Below, piece by piece: positions 51,985-59,997 of a stretch of DNA of 64,000 nucleotides; within the stretch, counting starts at the first letter, position 1, and every line of letters begins with the position of its first letter. The DNA is taken from the NCBI RefSeq assembly GCF_004340945.1, contig NZ_SLYD01000006.1, positions 1-64,000 of the forward strand, in the 5' to 3' direction. The position numbers and the translations under genes were made by a program. Source of the DNA: Sphingomonas sp. PP-F2F-A104-K0414 (GTDB lineage: Bacteria > Pseudomonadota > Alphaproteobacteria > Sphingomonadales > Sphingomonadaceae). Below the pieces are notes generated by a model. That model had not been told where the DNA came from. It did not search any database and saw only the letters and a list, made by a program, of their open reading frames with translations.

Positions 51985-53669
51985 TGTCTGATACAACTGA
52001 AGACCCGTTCGCGGCACCGTCCTGCGATGCTGCGACGGACGTCGCGCAAGATGCGTATGCATATCCGCTTCTTTTGAAGCATCTGCTGGCCTCCGGTCGT
52101 GCCCGCCGGTCGGGCGCCGAGATCGTTTATCGCGATCTGCTGCGCTATGATTATCCAGCACTGGTAAAGCGGGTGGCGCGTCTGGCCCATGCCCTGACCA
52201 ATCTGGGATTGCGCCCCGGCGACACGATTGGAATGCTCGACTGGGATAGCCACCGGTACCTGGAAAGCTATTTTGCTATACCAGGAATGGGAGCCGTCCT
52301 TCACATGGTGAACGTCCGGCTCTCACCTGATCAAATTCTCTACACGATCAATCACGCCCGTGATCAGGCGTTGCTGGTGCACGTCGACTTCCTGCCGATG
52401 CTGGAAGGCATCTGGGATCAGATTGACGGCGTAAAGTCTGTCATCGTTTTGACCGACGGATACCCAGTGCCGGCAACTCGCATCCCAATTTCAGGTCATT
52501 ACGAGGAGCTGCTCGAAGCAGCTCAGTCGGAGTACGACTTTCCAGATTTTGACGAGACCACCCGCGCAACGACCTTCTACACGACTGGAACAACCGGTCG
52601 ACCAAAGGGCGTCTACTTCAGTCACCGGCAGCTCGTTCTTCATACGCTCGCGGCTGCAACGGCTCTCGCAGCCTCACCTGTCCAAGGTCGGGTACACCGT
52701 GCAGACGTATACATGCCGATAACGCCTATGTTTCATGTCCATGCCTGGGGCATGCCCTTCGTCGCGACGATGCTGGGACTCAAGCAGGTGTACCCTGGCC
52801 GCTATGCGCCTGATGTTCTGCTGCGCCTTCACCAGGAGGAAGGTGTCACGATATCGCACTGTGTGCCCACCATTCTGCAGATGCTTCTCGCCTCCCCGGA
52901 AGCGGCCGCCTGCGACCTGTCAGGGTGGAAGATGATCATCGGTGGATCTGCGCTTACCAAAGGTCTTGCCCTTGCCGCGCAGGATCGTGGAATTGATGTG
53001 TTCGCGGGCTATGGGATGTCCGAAACCTGCCCGATCCTCACAATTGCGCAACTCACCGCGGAACAATTGCAGGGCTCGTCAACCGTCGAGATTGATGCTC
53101 GAACCCGTGCCGGGTCTCCCATTCCGCTGGTCGACCTTAAGGTCGTTAAGGCCGCCACAGAATCCGGATCAATTGACTCTGCTAAAGCAGGAGAAATCGT
53201 TGTTCGAGCCCCTTGGCTAACACAGGGATATGTTGGTGACCGAGACAACTCCCAAGCGCTATGGGCGGGTGGTTATCTTCATACCGGCGACGTGGGCGTC
53301 CTGCACGATGACGGAGCACTCCAAATCACCGATCGCATCAAAGATGTTATTAAAACAGGTGGTGAATGGATTTCCTCGTTAGAAATTGAGGAGCTAATTC
53401 TAACACATCCAGACGTTATATCGGTAGCTGTGATCGGCGTTGCAGATGGCAAGTGGGGAGAACGACCTCTTGCCGTTGCCATAAGCTCATCAGAGGCGGT
53501 AAACCACGATTTAGCCGCCTCAATTCGGTCAATTCTTATGACTTGCTGCGACCGTGGGATAATATCACGGTGGGCTATTCCCTCCACAATTATATTCACT
53601 AAGGATTTGCCCAAAACTAGCGTAGGTAAGATAGATAAGAAACTACTCCGTCAGCAGTACGGTAATTAG
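51984..53669 (+). CDS. Fatty-acid-type acyl-CoA ligase
   Basis: 561 aa; its ATG overlaps the dehydrogenase stop by one base (TGATG). Marks: FYTTGTTGRPKGVYFSH, TPMFHVHAWGMPFVATMLGLKQVYPG, SHCVPTILQMLL, VFAGYGMSETCPIL, LHTGDVGVLHDDGALQITDRIKDVIKTGGEWISSLEIEELI and the C-terminal Lys in LPKTSVGKIDKKLL. The WISS-type A8 region is typical of the medium/long-chain branch. The last 340 bases use noticeably more A/T-ending codons than the first 1300, a possible sign of recombination or of the start of an older, different segment. Confidence 0.92.
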   Translation: MSDTTEDPFAAPSCDAATDVAQDAYAYPLLLKHLLASGRARRSGAEIVYRDLLRYDYPALVKRVARLAHALTNLGLRPGDTIGMLDWDSHRYLESYFAIPGMGAVLHMVNVRLSPDQILYTINHARDQALLVHVDFLPMLEGIWDQIDGVKSVIVLTDGYPVPATRIPISGHYEELLEAAQSEYDFPDFDETTRATTFYTTGTTGRPKGVYFSHRQLVLHTLAAATALAASPVQGRVHRADVYMPITPMFHVHAWGMPFVATMLGLKQVYPGRYAPDVLLRLHQEEGVTISHCVPTILQMLLASPEAAACDLSGWKMIIGGSALTKGLALAAQDRGIDVFAGYGMSETCPILTIAQLTAEQLQGSSTVEIDARTRAGSPIPLVDLKVVKAATESGSIDSAKAGEIVVRAPWLTQGYVGDRDNSQALWAGGYLHTGDVGVLHDDGALQITDRIKDVIKTGGEWISSLEIEELILTHPDVISVAVIGVADGKWGERPLAVAISSSEAVNHDLAASIRSILMTCCDRGIISRWAIPSTIIFTKDLPKTSVGKIDKKLLRQQYGN

Positions 53670-53714
53670 GATTTAGTCTTGATTTTAATATTATAAACAT
53701 ATCGGCAGTCACTT

Positions 53715-54067
53715 ATGCGTAAATTAAAGATTCTGAATGCATGTATAGCGCTCACAAGATGAGCGCTTGCGCAGACCCTAACCTGAGCCCTATGCAGAAT
53801 GCCTATAACGCTCACGTTGCGGTAGAAAAAGCAACGCAAGATTACGAGAATGCTCGACCTCATGCGATCGCGCTTCTTCCCTACCTCTCACCAAAAGACG
53901 CATCTAATTTGCGTAATGCGATGGTAGCGATCGAGCACTACCTTGAGCTCGCACGAGCGGCCACTGACTTTGCACAGCAGGTAGCTGCAATCGAAGAGGC
54001 CCGGCAATCACTAACCTTCGTAGAGAATACAAACGACAGGAATCGAACCCCTCGCCCAGGATACTAA
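53715..54067 (+). pseudogene. Small lipoprotein gene with a one-base frameshift
   Basis: The ATG at 53715 encodes MRKLKILNACIALTR and then a stop (53760-53762). In another frame, 53759-54067 encodes MSACADPNLSPMQNAYNAHVA followed by helical sequence ending RTPRPGY. Joining them across one missing base near 53755-53760 gives a lipoprotein signal peptide with the lipobox MSAC directly before the cleavage Cys. The mature part (VAVEKATQDYENARPHAIALLPYLS, LELARAATDFAQQVAAIEEA) is helical. Either the gene is inactivated in this strain, the sequence has an error, or the downstream frame is expressed alone from the ATG at 53741 or 53759 as an unanchored protein. No family recognised. Confidence 0.55.
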
Positions 54068-54084
54068 CGACCCGGATTGCTTCC

Positions 54085-54123
54085 ACTCAAGAACCACCGC
54101 TTCGTGGCCCCGGGTTCTTGAGT
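54085..54123. terminator. Strong 11-bp hairpin after the frameshifted lipoprotein gene
   Basis: ACTCAAGAACC (54085-54095) pairs perfectly with GGTTCTTGAGT (54113-54123). The 17-base loop holds a possible CCAC/GTGG inner pair. No U-tract follows on either strand. It lies 18 bases after the stop at 54067. Confidence 0.5.
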
Positions 54124-54788
54124 TCACCCCGATTAAGCTCCCTCGCCTTCTGATTATATGAGTCGAATAATATTAGAACGCTTGGACCAATGGAGATTTC
54201 TTATTTACCGCAGTATCAGGACGCCACGAAAGATCGTTATGTTTCGGTTTATCTGTATTTGTTACACTAACTGAATAGGTAGGATGAACCAAAGGCGACT
54301 AAACCATCCGTGCGAGATATGGGCGGCCATCGACCGCGGGCCTGCGGCCACGTCCTTGGTTTGACGACAACACTGGACCGATCAGCAATCGCTCGTGATC
54401 GGAAGCCTAGTCGGCACGCCCAACGCCGCGTCCGATGGACGGCTCAAAATCAATCGACCAGACGCGCGTCGACTTTCCCACGAAACCTACCCACCGCCCG
54501 TTTTGTCCGCGCGGGCATCTCTTGATTTGGGGAATCTGCGTGGCCCAGAGCTTGGCGAACGCGAGACGTTGCCGTTTTGCCTAGGCTACCCTCCTCATGG
54601 AACCGTGCTCCTTGAAAAGCGTATAGATATTCGCCATCCGGTTGGATATTGAAATCGTAGGAGCCGTCGAGATAGGTCGGACACGGCTCAATATGCTCTG
54701 ATTTTTCGATATCGACATGTACAACGGGTTGTTAGGATAGCTAGAGGCCAATGGGTGGCGCGACGATCTATAGTCACGCAGAAAGGCG
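54124..54788. other. Gene-free stretch with decayed control sequences
   Basis: About 665 bases, AT-richer than the flanks. No gene is supported. The only recognisable elements are the orphan operator and ribosome-site scar at 54635-54670. Confidence 0.4.
54635..54670 (+). promoter_or_regulatory. Orphan operator copy with a ribosome-site-like scar
   Basis: 54635-54648 reads CATCC-GGTT-GGATA, sharing 14 consecutive bases (ATCCGGTTGGATAT) with the reverse complement of the 38947 copy. 54659-54670 (AGGAGCCGTCGA) is identical to 44696-44707, the ribosome-site region of the CoA ligase. No start codon or gene follows, so this looks like the leftover 5' end of a lost member of the catabolic cluster. 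Confidence 0.5.
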
Positions 54789-55670
54789 CTACTCGCCGCG
54801 CAAGCTTGTTATCATATATCTTAGATGGCGTAGAACATGGCCGGCCCGCGCCGACAGCGGCCATTCGGATCGGTGGATCAACCACAGCGTGTCCACGACC
54901 GCGACACCTTCAACGACACGGATGTGCGTCGCCTTGTCGAACGCCTGACGGGCGTAACGCGGGAGTACGGTGAAGCCCAATCCGCGCGCGACCGGCTCGA
55001 GGATCAGACTTATCTGGTTGCTGAAGCCGCGCACGGGCAAGCGGCGCACGCCCGGATTGCCGTCGAACCGCCGCGACAGCAGACGGGTCGCCATCGCCTG
55101 GCCGTCCGGGTGATCAATGAACCCGATCCGCTCCAGATCGTGCCAGTCGCGAACCGTCTCGCCTGCGGGAACGATGAGTTCGAGCGGTTCTTCGAGGAAC
55201 GGCATCGCCGTCAGGCGCGGGTCTTCGCTACGCGTGGTGGCAATACCCAGCTCGGAACGGTTTGACGCGACGGCATCGATGACCTCGCTGTCCGGCGCGA
55301 AACGATGGCAGATTACCAGACCGGGCTCGGCGCGTTGCAGATCGAGTAGCAGCGGATAGAGCAGCAATCCTACGCTACCCGGCGTGACGAGGTCTAGCGC
55401 GCCGCGCAACGCATCGGTATCCGCCAACCGCGCCGCCAGCCGCTTGTCCGCGGCTTCCAGTTCGCGCGCATACTCGAGCAGCGCGAGGCCGGCAGGCGTC
55501 CACTCGAGCCGACGCGAGCGACGGATCACGATGGCACCGAGCCGGGTTTCGAGCTGCCCGACATGCTGGCTGACCGCAGCCTGCGTCAGATCGAGGACCG
55601 CAGCGGCGCGCGTGAAGCTGCCGGCCTCGGCCAGCGCCACGGCACTACGGATCCAGAGCGGGTTCAGCAT
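54789..55670 (-). CDS. LysR-family transcriptional regulator
   Basis: 293 aa from the ATG at 55670 (MLNPLWIRSAVALAEAGSF); two further in-frame ATGs lie at 55676 and 55679. The winged HTH is VALAEAGSFTRAAAVLDLTQAAVSQHVGQLETRLGAIVIRRSRR, followed by the periplasmic-binding-like effector domain (SVGLLLYPLLLDLQRAEPGLVI; SELGIATTRSEDPRLTAMPF). It is divergent from the VOC/OYE/SRPBCC/esterase genes with 88 bases between starts, the usual layout for a LysR activator of the neighbouring operon. Confidence 0.92.
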   Translation of the reverse strand: MLNPLWIRSAVALAEAGSFTRAAAVLDLTQAAVSQHVGQLETRLGAIVIRRSRRLEWTPAGLALLEYARELEAADKRLAARLADTDALRGALDLVTPGSVGLLLYPLLLDLQRAEPGLVICHRFAPDSEVIDAVASNRSELGIATTRSEDPRLTAMPFLEEPLELIVPAGETVRDWHDLERIGFIDHPDGQAMATRLLSRRFDGNPGVRRLPVRGFSNQISLILEPVARGLGFTVLPRYARQAFDKATHIRVVEGVAVVDTLWLIHRSEWPLSARAGHVLRHLRYMITSLRGE

Positions 55671-55758
55671 AACCATCATTTATCGATGCCATAAGGACAC
55701 GCTGGTTTCGCTAATAATCGGCCGCCTCCATCTGGTTCGGACAGCAAGAGGACACGTG

Positions 55759-56259
55759 ATGGTCGCCCCCTACCCCCGCAGTTTTTCGCATATCGGCCTG
55801 TCGGTCACCGATCTCGACCAGGCCGTGACGTTCTACACCGACGTGCTCGGCTGGTATCTGATCATGCCGCCGACGACGGTTGCCGAGGACGACAGCGCGA
55901 TCGGCGTGATGTGCACCGATGTGTTCGGCGCAGGCTGGGGATCGTTCAGGATCGCGCATCTCTCGACGGGCGACCGCGTCGGCGTGGAGATGTTCGAGTT
56001 CCGGAATGCGGAAAAGCGCGAGAATAATTTCGAATATTGGAAATCGGGCATCTTTCACTTCTGCGTGCAGGACCCCGACGTCGAAGGTCTCGCCGCCAAA
56101 ATCGTCGCGGCGGGCGGCAAGCAGCGGATGCCGGTGCGCGAATACTTCCCCGGCGAGAAGCCGTTCCGGATGGTCTATATGGAGGATCCGTTCGGCAACA
56201 TCCTCGAACTGTACAGCCATAGCTACGAGCTGACCTACTCGGCCGGTGCCTATTCCTGA
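55759..56259 (+). CDS. VOC-family (glyoxalase/dioxygenase-like) protein
   Basis: 166 aa from the ATG at 55759; the frame is open upstream but that part lies over the divergent regulator. Vicinal-oxygen-chelate repeats: FSHIGLSVTDLDQAVTFYTDVLGWYL (first metal His), RIAHLSTGDRVGVEMFEFRN (Glu ligand), GIFHFCVQDPDVEGLAAKIVAAGG (second His) and MVYMEDPFGNILELYSHSYE (second Glu). All four candidate ligands are present, so a metal-dependent lyase, isomerase or dioxygenase is likely. It is the first gene of the LysR-linked catabolic set; the substrate is unknown. Confidence 0.88.
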   Translation: MVAPYPRSFSHIGLSVTDLDQAVTFYTDVLGWYLIMPPTTVAEDDSAIGVMCTDVFGAGWGSFRIAHLSTGDRVGVEMFEFRNAEKRENNFEYWKSGIFHFCVQDPDVEGLAAKIVAAGGKQRMPVREYFPGEKPFRMVYMEDPFGNILELYSHSYELTYSAGAYS

Positions 56260-56298
56260 CCGGCGGCCCGCCCGCTTCCCGTACAAGAGAGACGTTCC

Positions 56299-57417
56299 AT
56301 GGCAGCGCTTTTCACGCCCTTCACGCTGAAGGACGTCACCCTTCGCAACCGCATCGGCATTCCGCCCATGTGCCAGTATAGCGCCGTCGACGGCGTCACC
56401 ACCGACTGGCACCTCGCGCACTACACCGGCATGGCGCGGGGCGGCGCGGGGCTGGTGATCGTCGAGGCTACCGCGGTGTCGCCGGAGGGGCGGATCACGC
56501 CTGGTTGCACAGGGTTGTGGAACGACGACCAGGTGCCGGGCATGGCGGCGATTGCCAGGGCGATGAAGACGGCGGGCGCGGTCGCGGGCATCCAGATCGG
56601 TCATGCCGGCCGCAAGGCGAGCGCCAACAAGCCCTGGGAAGGCGACGACCATATCGCGAACGACGCTCCTGGCGGCTGGCAGACGATTTCGCCATCCGCG
56701 ATCGCGTTCGGGGGTGGCTTGCCGAAGGTCCCGACCGAGATGTCGCTCGACGATATCGCGCGCGTAAAGGCGGACTTCGTGTCCGCGGCCGAGCGCGCGC
56801 GCGACGCCGGGTTCGAATGGCTCGAACTGCATTTCGCGCATGGCTATCTCGCGCAGAGCTTTTTCTCCGTCCACGCCAATACGCGCACCGACCAATATGG
56901 CGGCAGCGCGGAGAACCGCGGCCGCTTCCTCCTCGAGACATTGCAGGCGGTGCGCGCGGTGTGGCCGGAAAACCTGCCGCTCACCGCGCGGTTCGGCGTG
57001 CTCGAGTTCGACGGCCGCGACGAGGAGACGATCGCCGAAGCGATCGCCCTGGTCCGTCGGTTCAAGGATAACGGCCTCGATTTCCTGAGCGTCAGCATGG
57101 GATTCTCGACACCCGATGCGAACATTCCGTGGGGCCCTGCTTTCATGGCGCCGATCGCCGCGCGCGTCCGTGCCGAAACCGGGCTGCCGGTCGGCACGGC
57201 ATGGGGCATGGACATCCCCGCCGACGCAGAGCGGTCGATCGTCGATGGTCAGCTCGACGTACCGATGATGGCGCGCGCTCATCTCGCCGATCCGCATTAT
57301 CCGTTCCGCGCCGCGCGCGAACTGGGGGTGCCGAAGGCGTCGTCGGTGTTGCCCGATCAATACGCCTATTGGCTGGCACGCTATCCGGGACCGCAAAACG
57401 GCGACCCGATCGATTAA
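56299..57417 (+). CDS. NADH:flavin oxidoreductase, Old Yellow Enzyme family (YqjM-like)
   Basis: 372 aa. FTPFTLKDVTLRNRIGIPPMCQYSAVDGVTTDWHLAHY with the Cys and Tyr typical of YqjM-type thermophilic-like OYEs, GIQIGHAGRKAS, the substrate-binding His pair in LELHFAHGYLAQSFFS, the RTDQYGGSAENRGRF signature and the C-terminal PFRAARELG. FMN-dependent ene-reductases of this class reduce activated C=C bonds. GC content and codon use here are high and uniform, in contrast to the AT-richer gap upstream of the regulator. Confidence 0.92.
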   Translation: MAALFTPFTLKDVTLRNRIGIPPMCQYSAVDGVTTDWHLAHYTGMARGGAGLVIVEATAVSPEGRITPGCTGLWNDDQVPGMAAIARAMKTAGAVAGIQIGHAGRKASANKPWEGDDHIANDAPGGWQTISPSAIAFGGGLPKVPTEMSLDDIARVKADFVSAAERARDAGFEWLELHFAHGYLAQSFFSVHANTRTDQYGGSAENRGRFLLETLQAVRAVWPENLPLTARFGVLEFDGRDEETIAEAIALVRRFKDNGLDFLSVSMGFSTPDANIPWGPAFMAPIAARVRAETGLPVGTAWGMDIPADAERSIVDGQLDVPMMARAHLADPHYPFRAARELGVPKASSVLPDQYAYWLARYPGPQNGDPID

Positions 57418-57447
57418 TCCCATTCAACGAGACCAAGGACAAAACGC

Positions 57448-57957
57448 ATGAGCGATATCATCTGGCCGGCGGGCTACGTGCCCGGCTTCACCGACAACTT
57501 TTGCTCCAACGAGATGATCGTTACCGGCCTTACCGCGGCCGAGATCTGGCCGTTCCTCAACATCCCGACGCGCTGGCCGACCTATTATCCGAACTCGGCC
57601 GATGTGCGGTTCCACGACGGCAAGGGCCCCGAGCTCGAGGCGGACGTACGCTTCTTCTTCTCGACCTTCGGCTTTCCAGTCGAAGCGCAGGTCGTCGAGC
57701 ATGTCGCGCCGGTCGTCGGCCAGCCCGCACGCGTGGCCTGGCACGGCTGGTCCGGCGAAGGCGCGGATCGCCTCGACGTCCACCATGCCTGGCTGATCGA
57801 GGACCTGTCGGGTGGCCGCGTGCGTATCCTGACGCAGGAGACCCAGAACGGTGCGCCGGCAAAGGAACTCGCAAAGGCGAACCCCAACCCGATGATCAAC
57901 GGCCACCAGGACTGGCTTGTCGGACTGGTCGCCGCGGTTCGCGGCGTCACCGGCTGA
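57448..57957 (+). CDS. SRPBCC-family (START-like) protein
   Basis: 169 aa. The fold is suggested by MIVTGLTAAEIWPFLNIPTRWPTYYPNSADVRFHDG at the N-terminus (helix-strand with W-P-x-W-like region), alternating beta strands (EADVRFFFSTFGFPVEAQVVEHV) and a long C-terminal helix (INGHQDWLVGLVAAVRGVTG). SRPBCC proteins bind hydrophobic ligands; some are cyclases or dehydratases. It is co-directional with the ene-reductase, 30 bases downstream, so it probably belongs to the same operon. Confidence 0.82.
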   Translation: MSDIIWPAGYVPGFTDNFCSNEMIVTGLTAAEIWPFLNIPTRWPTYYPNSADVRFHDGKGPELEADVRFFFSTFGFPVEAQVVEHVAPVVGQPARVAWHGWSGEGADRLDVHHAWLIEDLSGGRVRILTQETQNGAPAKELAKANPNPMINGHQDWLVGLVAAVRGVTG

Positions 57958-58067
57958 GCCTGTCAGAAAAGTATCGGCATCGGAATGCTTCCTGGCACAG
58001 ATGCGAGCTTGATGGGCACGTCGCGTCGGATACCAGCGCTGCATAACGAAGTATCGAGGAACGAGAG

Positions 58068-59822
58068 ATGGTCAGGCGCATGCATGTGACGCTACGGGCG
58101 TTGGGCGCAGCAGCGGCGACGTTCGCGCTTGTCGCAGGGGCGCAGCCTGTCGTGGCACGAACTACCACGTCGCTCGCCGCGGTGCCCGCCCAACGCAGCT
58201 GCGCATCGCTGGCCAATTTGAATGTGTCGACCATGGATACGGGCAAGGTAACGATTGCCGCCGCAACCGTTACCACCACCACCGCCGGACAATTCTGCGA
58301 AGTCCGCGGCACGATCGCCCCAGCGCCCAGCTCGACGATCAATTTTCAGGTTCATTTGCCGCTGACCAAATGGACGCAGCGCTATGTACAGGTCGGCTGC
58401 GGCGGCCTTTGCGGGAACGTCAACGTCGCGATCGACAACGCCAGCGGCTGCGCGCCTGCGCTGAACGGCGAATTCGTCGTCGCCGCCAACGACATGGGCG
58501 CAAAAGTACCGGAGGGCGGCCCAATGGGCAGCTTCGCGACCGATCCTGAGAAGCGCATCGATTTCGCCTACCGCGGCAACCACGTCACGGCGCTCGTCGC
58601 GAAGTCGCTCATCCGCGCCTTCTACGGCCGACAGCAACGCTACGCCTACTTCACCGGTTGCTCGGACGGCGGGCGCGAAGGATTGATGGAAGCGCAGCGT
58701 TACCCCGACGATTTCGACGGCGTGTCCGCAGGCGCGCCTGCAATGAACTTCCAGGTACAAAACAGCTTCTACCATGCATGGATGGCGTCGGCGAACCTCG
58801 ACGCGGCGGGCAAGCCAATCCTGCTCGCCGCCAAGATACCGGTGCTTCATACTGCGGTGCTGGCGCATTGCGACGCGATGGATGGGCTGAAGGACGGGCT
58901 GCTGTCGGATCCCCGCGCCTGCCGGGTGGATACCGATTGGGTTGCCTGCAAGCCCGGCGCCACTGCTACCGATGCCTGCCTGACCGCGCGCGAAGCGGCG
59001 ATCGTCCGTCGCATCTATGACGGCCCACGCGCGCCGGATGGTCGCAGCTTTCTCGTTGGCGGTCCGCAGCCCGGGTCCGAGCTGCAATGGGACTTTATTC
59101 CTGCCAATGCCACCGATCGGTCGATGAGCGCGATGCTGGGCGCAGCGATGCGGCGCTACATGATCTTCCCGCAATCGCCTGCCCCCAATGCAATGGTCGA
59201 CGACTTCTCGTTCGATGCCAGGACCTTTGCTGAGGTGACGAAGCTGCACGGACTGAACGATGCCACCAATCCGGATCTGCGTCCCTTCGCGCAGCACGGT
59301 GGGCGGGTGATCTTGTGGCATGGCTGGTCGGACACCTCGATTTCCCCGATGACATCGATAGCGTATTACAAAGCGGTGCAGCAATTGATGGGCGCGCAGT
59401 CCGCAGATGCCACGCTGCGATTGTTCATGCTTCCCGGCACGGGCCATTGCGGCGGTGGTGACGGCTTTGCGCAGGTCGATACGCTGACTCCGCTGATGGC
59501 ATGGGTCGAAGCTGGTCATGCGCCGGCGCAGCTGACCGCCGACAAAGTGGCCGACCTTGCCAAAGGTCCCCGGGGCGGGTTGCCGGGGGCCGACCAGTCG
59601 GGAAAGCAGTTACCGCTCCCCAGCCCTGCGACCACCGTCCTGGCCAGACGCTCGATCTACCCCTTCCCCGCCATTCCACGCCCGGGAAGCAGCGATAGCG
59701 TTGCGGGGAAAAGCGTCGTCATCGAACAGCCCGTGATCGACTGGTACGGTGCCGACCTGTTTCGACCGGGGTTTCAGCGCGCTTACAGCGTTCGCGATAA
59801 TGCGCTCGTCGCCGACCGCTGA
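58068..59822 (+). CDS. Secreted tannase/feruloyl-esterase-family enzyme
   Basis: 584 aa with GAGGAACGAGAG before the ATG. A signal peptide (VTLRALGAAAATFALVAGAQPVVA) leads to a tannase-family domain: CEVRGTIAP, RYVQVGCGGLCG, RQQRYAYFTGCSDGGREGLMEAQRYP (nucleophile Ser in C-S-D with the paired Cys), ILWHGWSDTSISPMTSIAYY (acid Asp) and MLPGTGHCGGGDGF (His with Cys, giving the CS-D-HC arrangement). Related enzymes hydrolyse gallate or ferulate esters, and MHETase shares the fold. It likely releases a phenolic acid outside the cytoplasm for the LysR-linked genes upstream. Confidence 0.9.
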   Translation: MVRRMHVTLRALGAAAATFALVAGAQPVVARTTTSLAAVPAQRSCASLANLNVSTMDTGKVTIAAATVTTTTAGQFCEVRGTIAPAPSSTINFQVHLPLTKWTQRYVQVGCGGLCGNVNVAIDNASGCAPALNGEFVVAANDMGAKVPEGGPMGSFATDPEKRIDFAYRGNHVTALVAKSLIRAFYGRQQRYAYFTGCSDGGREGLMEAQRYPDDFDGVSAGAPAMNFQVQNSFYHAWMASANLDAAGKPILLAAKIPVLHTAVLAHCDAMDGLKDGLLSDPRACRVDTDWVACKPGATATDACLTAREAAIVRRIYDGPRAPDGRSFLVGGPQPGSELQWDFIPANATDRSMSAMLGAAMRRYMIFPQSPAPNAMVDDFSFDARTFAEVTKLHGLNDATNPDLRPFAQHGGRVILWHGWSDTSISPMTSIAYYKAVQQLMGAQSADATLRLFMLPGTGHCGGGDGFAQVDTLTPLMAWVEAGHAPAQLTADKVADLAKGPRGGLPGADQSGKQLPLPSPATTVLARRSIYPFPAIPRPGSSDSVAGKSVVIEQPVIDWYGADLFRPGFQRAYSVRDNALVADR

Positions 59823-59997
59823 TAAAAGGGATCATATACCACGGACGCTCGAAAGAGACTTAGACGACGATGCGACTAGCTCTGCTTCTTCCAGTAGAAC
59901 CCGGAGGTCGTCATTGCGCAACCCGTACCCGCCTCCCGATATCAGACATTCATGCGGTGTCGACTGTTGCGCGTGAAAGCATAAATGCCCCGCTAGG

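Noticed and set aside
54038..54050. GGTTCGATTCC on the minus strand, resembling a tRNA T-arm
   Set aside because: No matching acceptor, D or anticodon stems could be built around it, and it overlaps the lipoprotein frame.
55711..57423. 570-codon minus-strand frame across the VOC and ene-reductase genes
   Set aside because: Shadow of two well-supported plus-strand genes; spans their boundary and has no domain pattern.
58092..59519. 475-codon minus-strand frame opposite the tannase-family gene
   Set aside because: Composition (His/Arg/Gly/Ala-rich) is that of an antisense shadow; the plus strand has a clear signal peptide and catalytic motifs.
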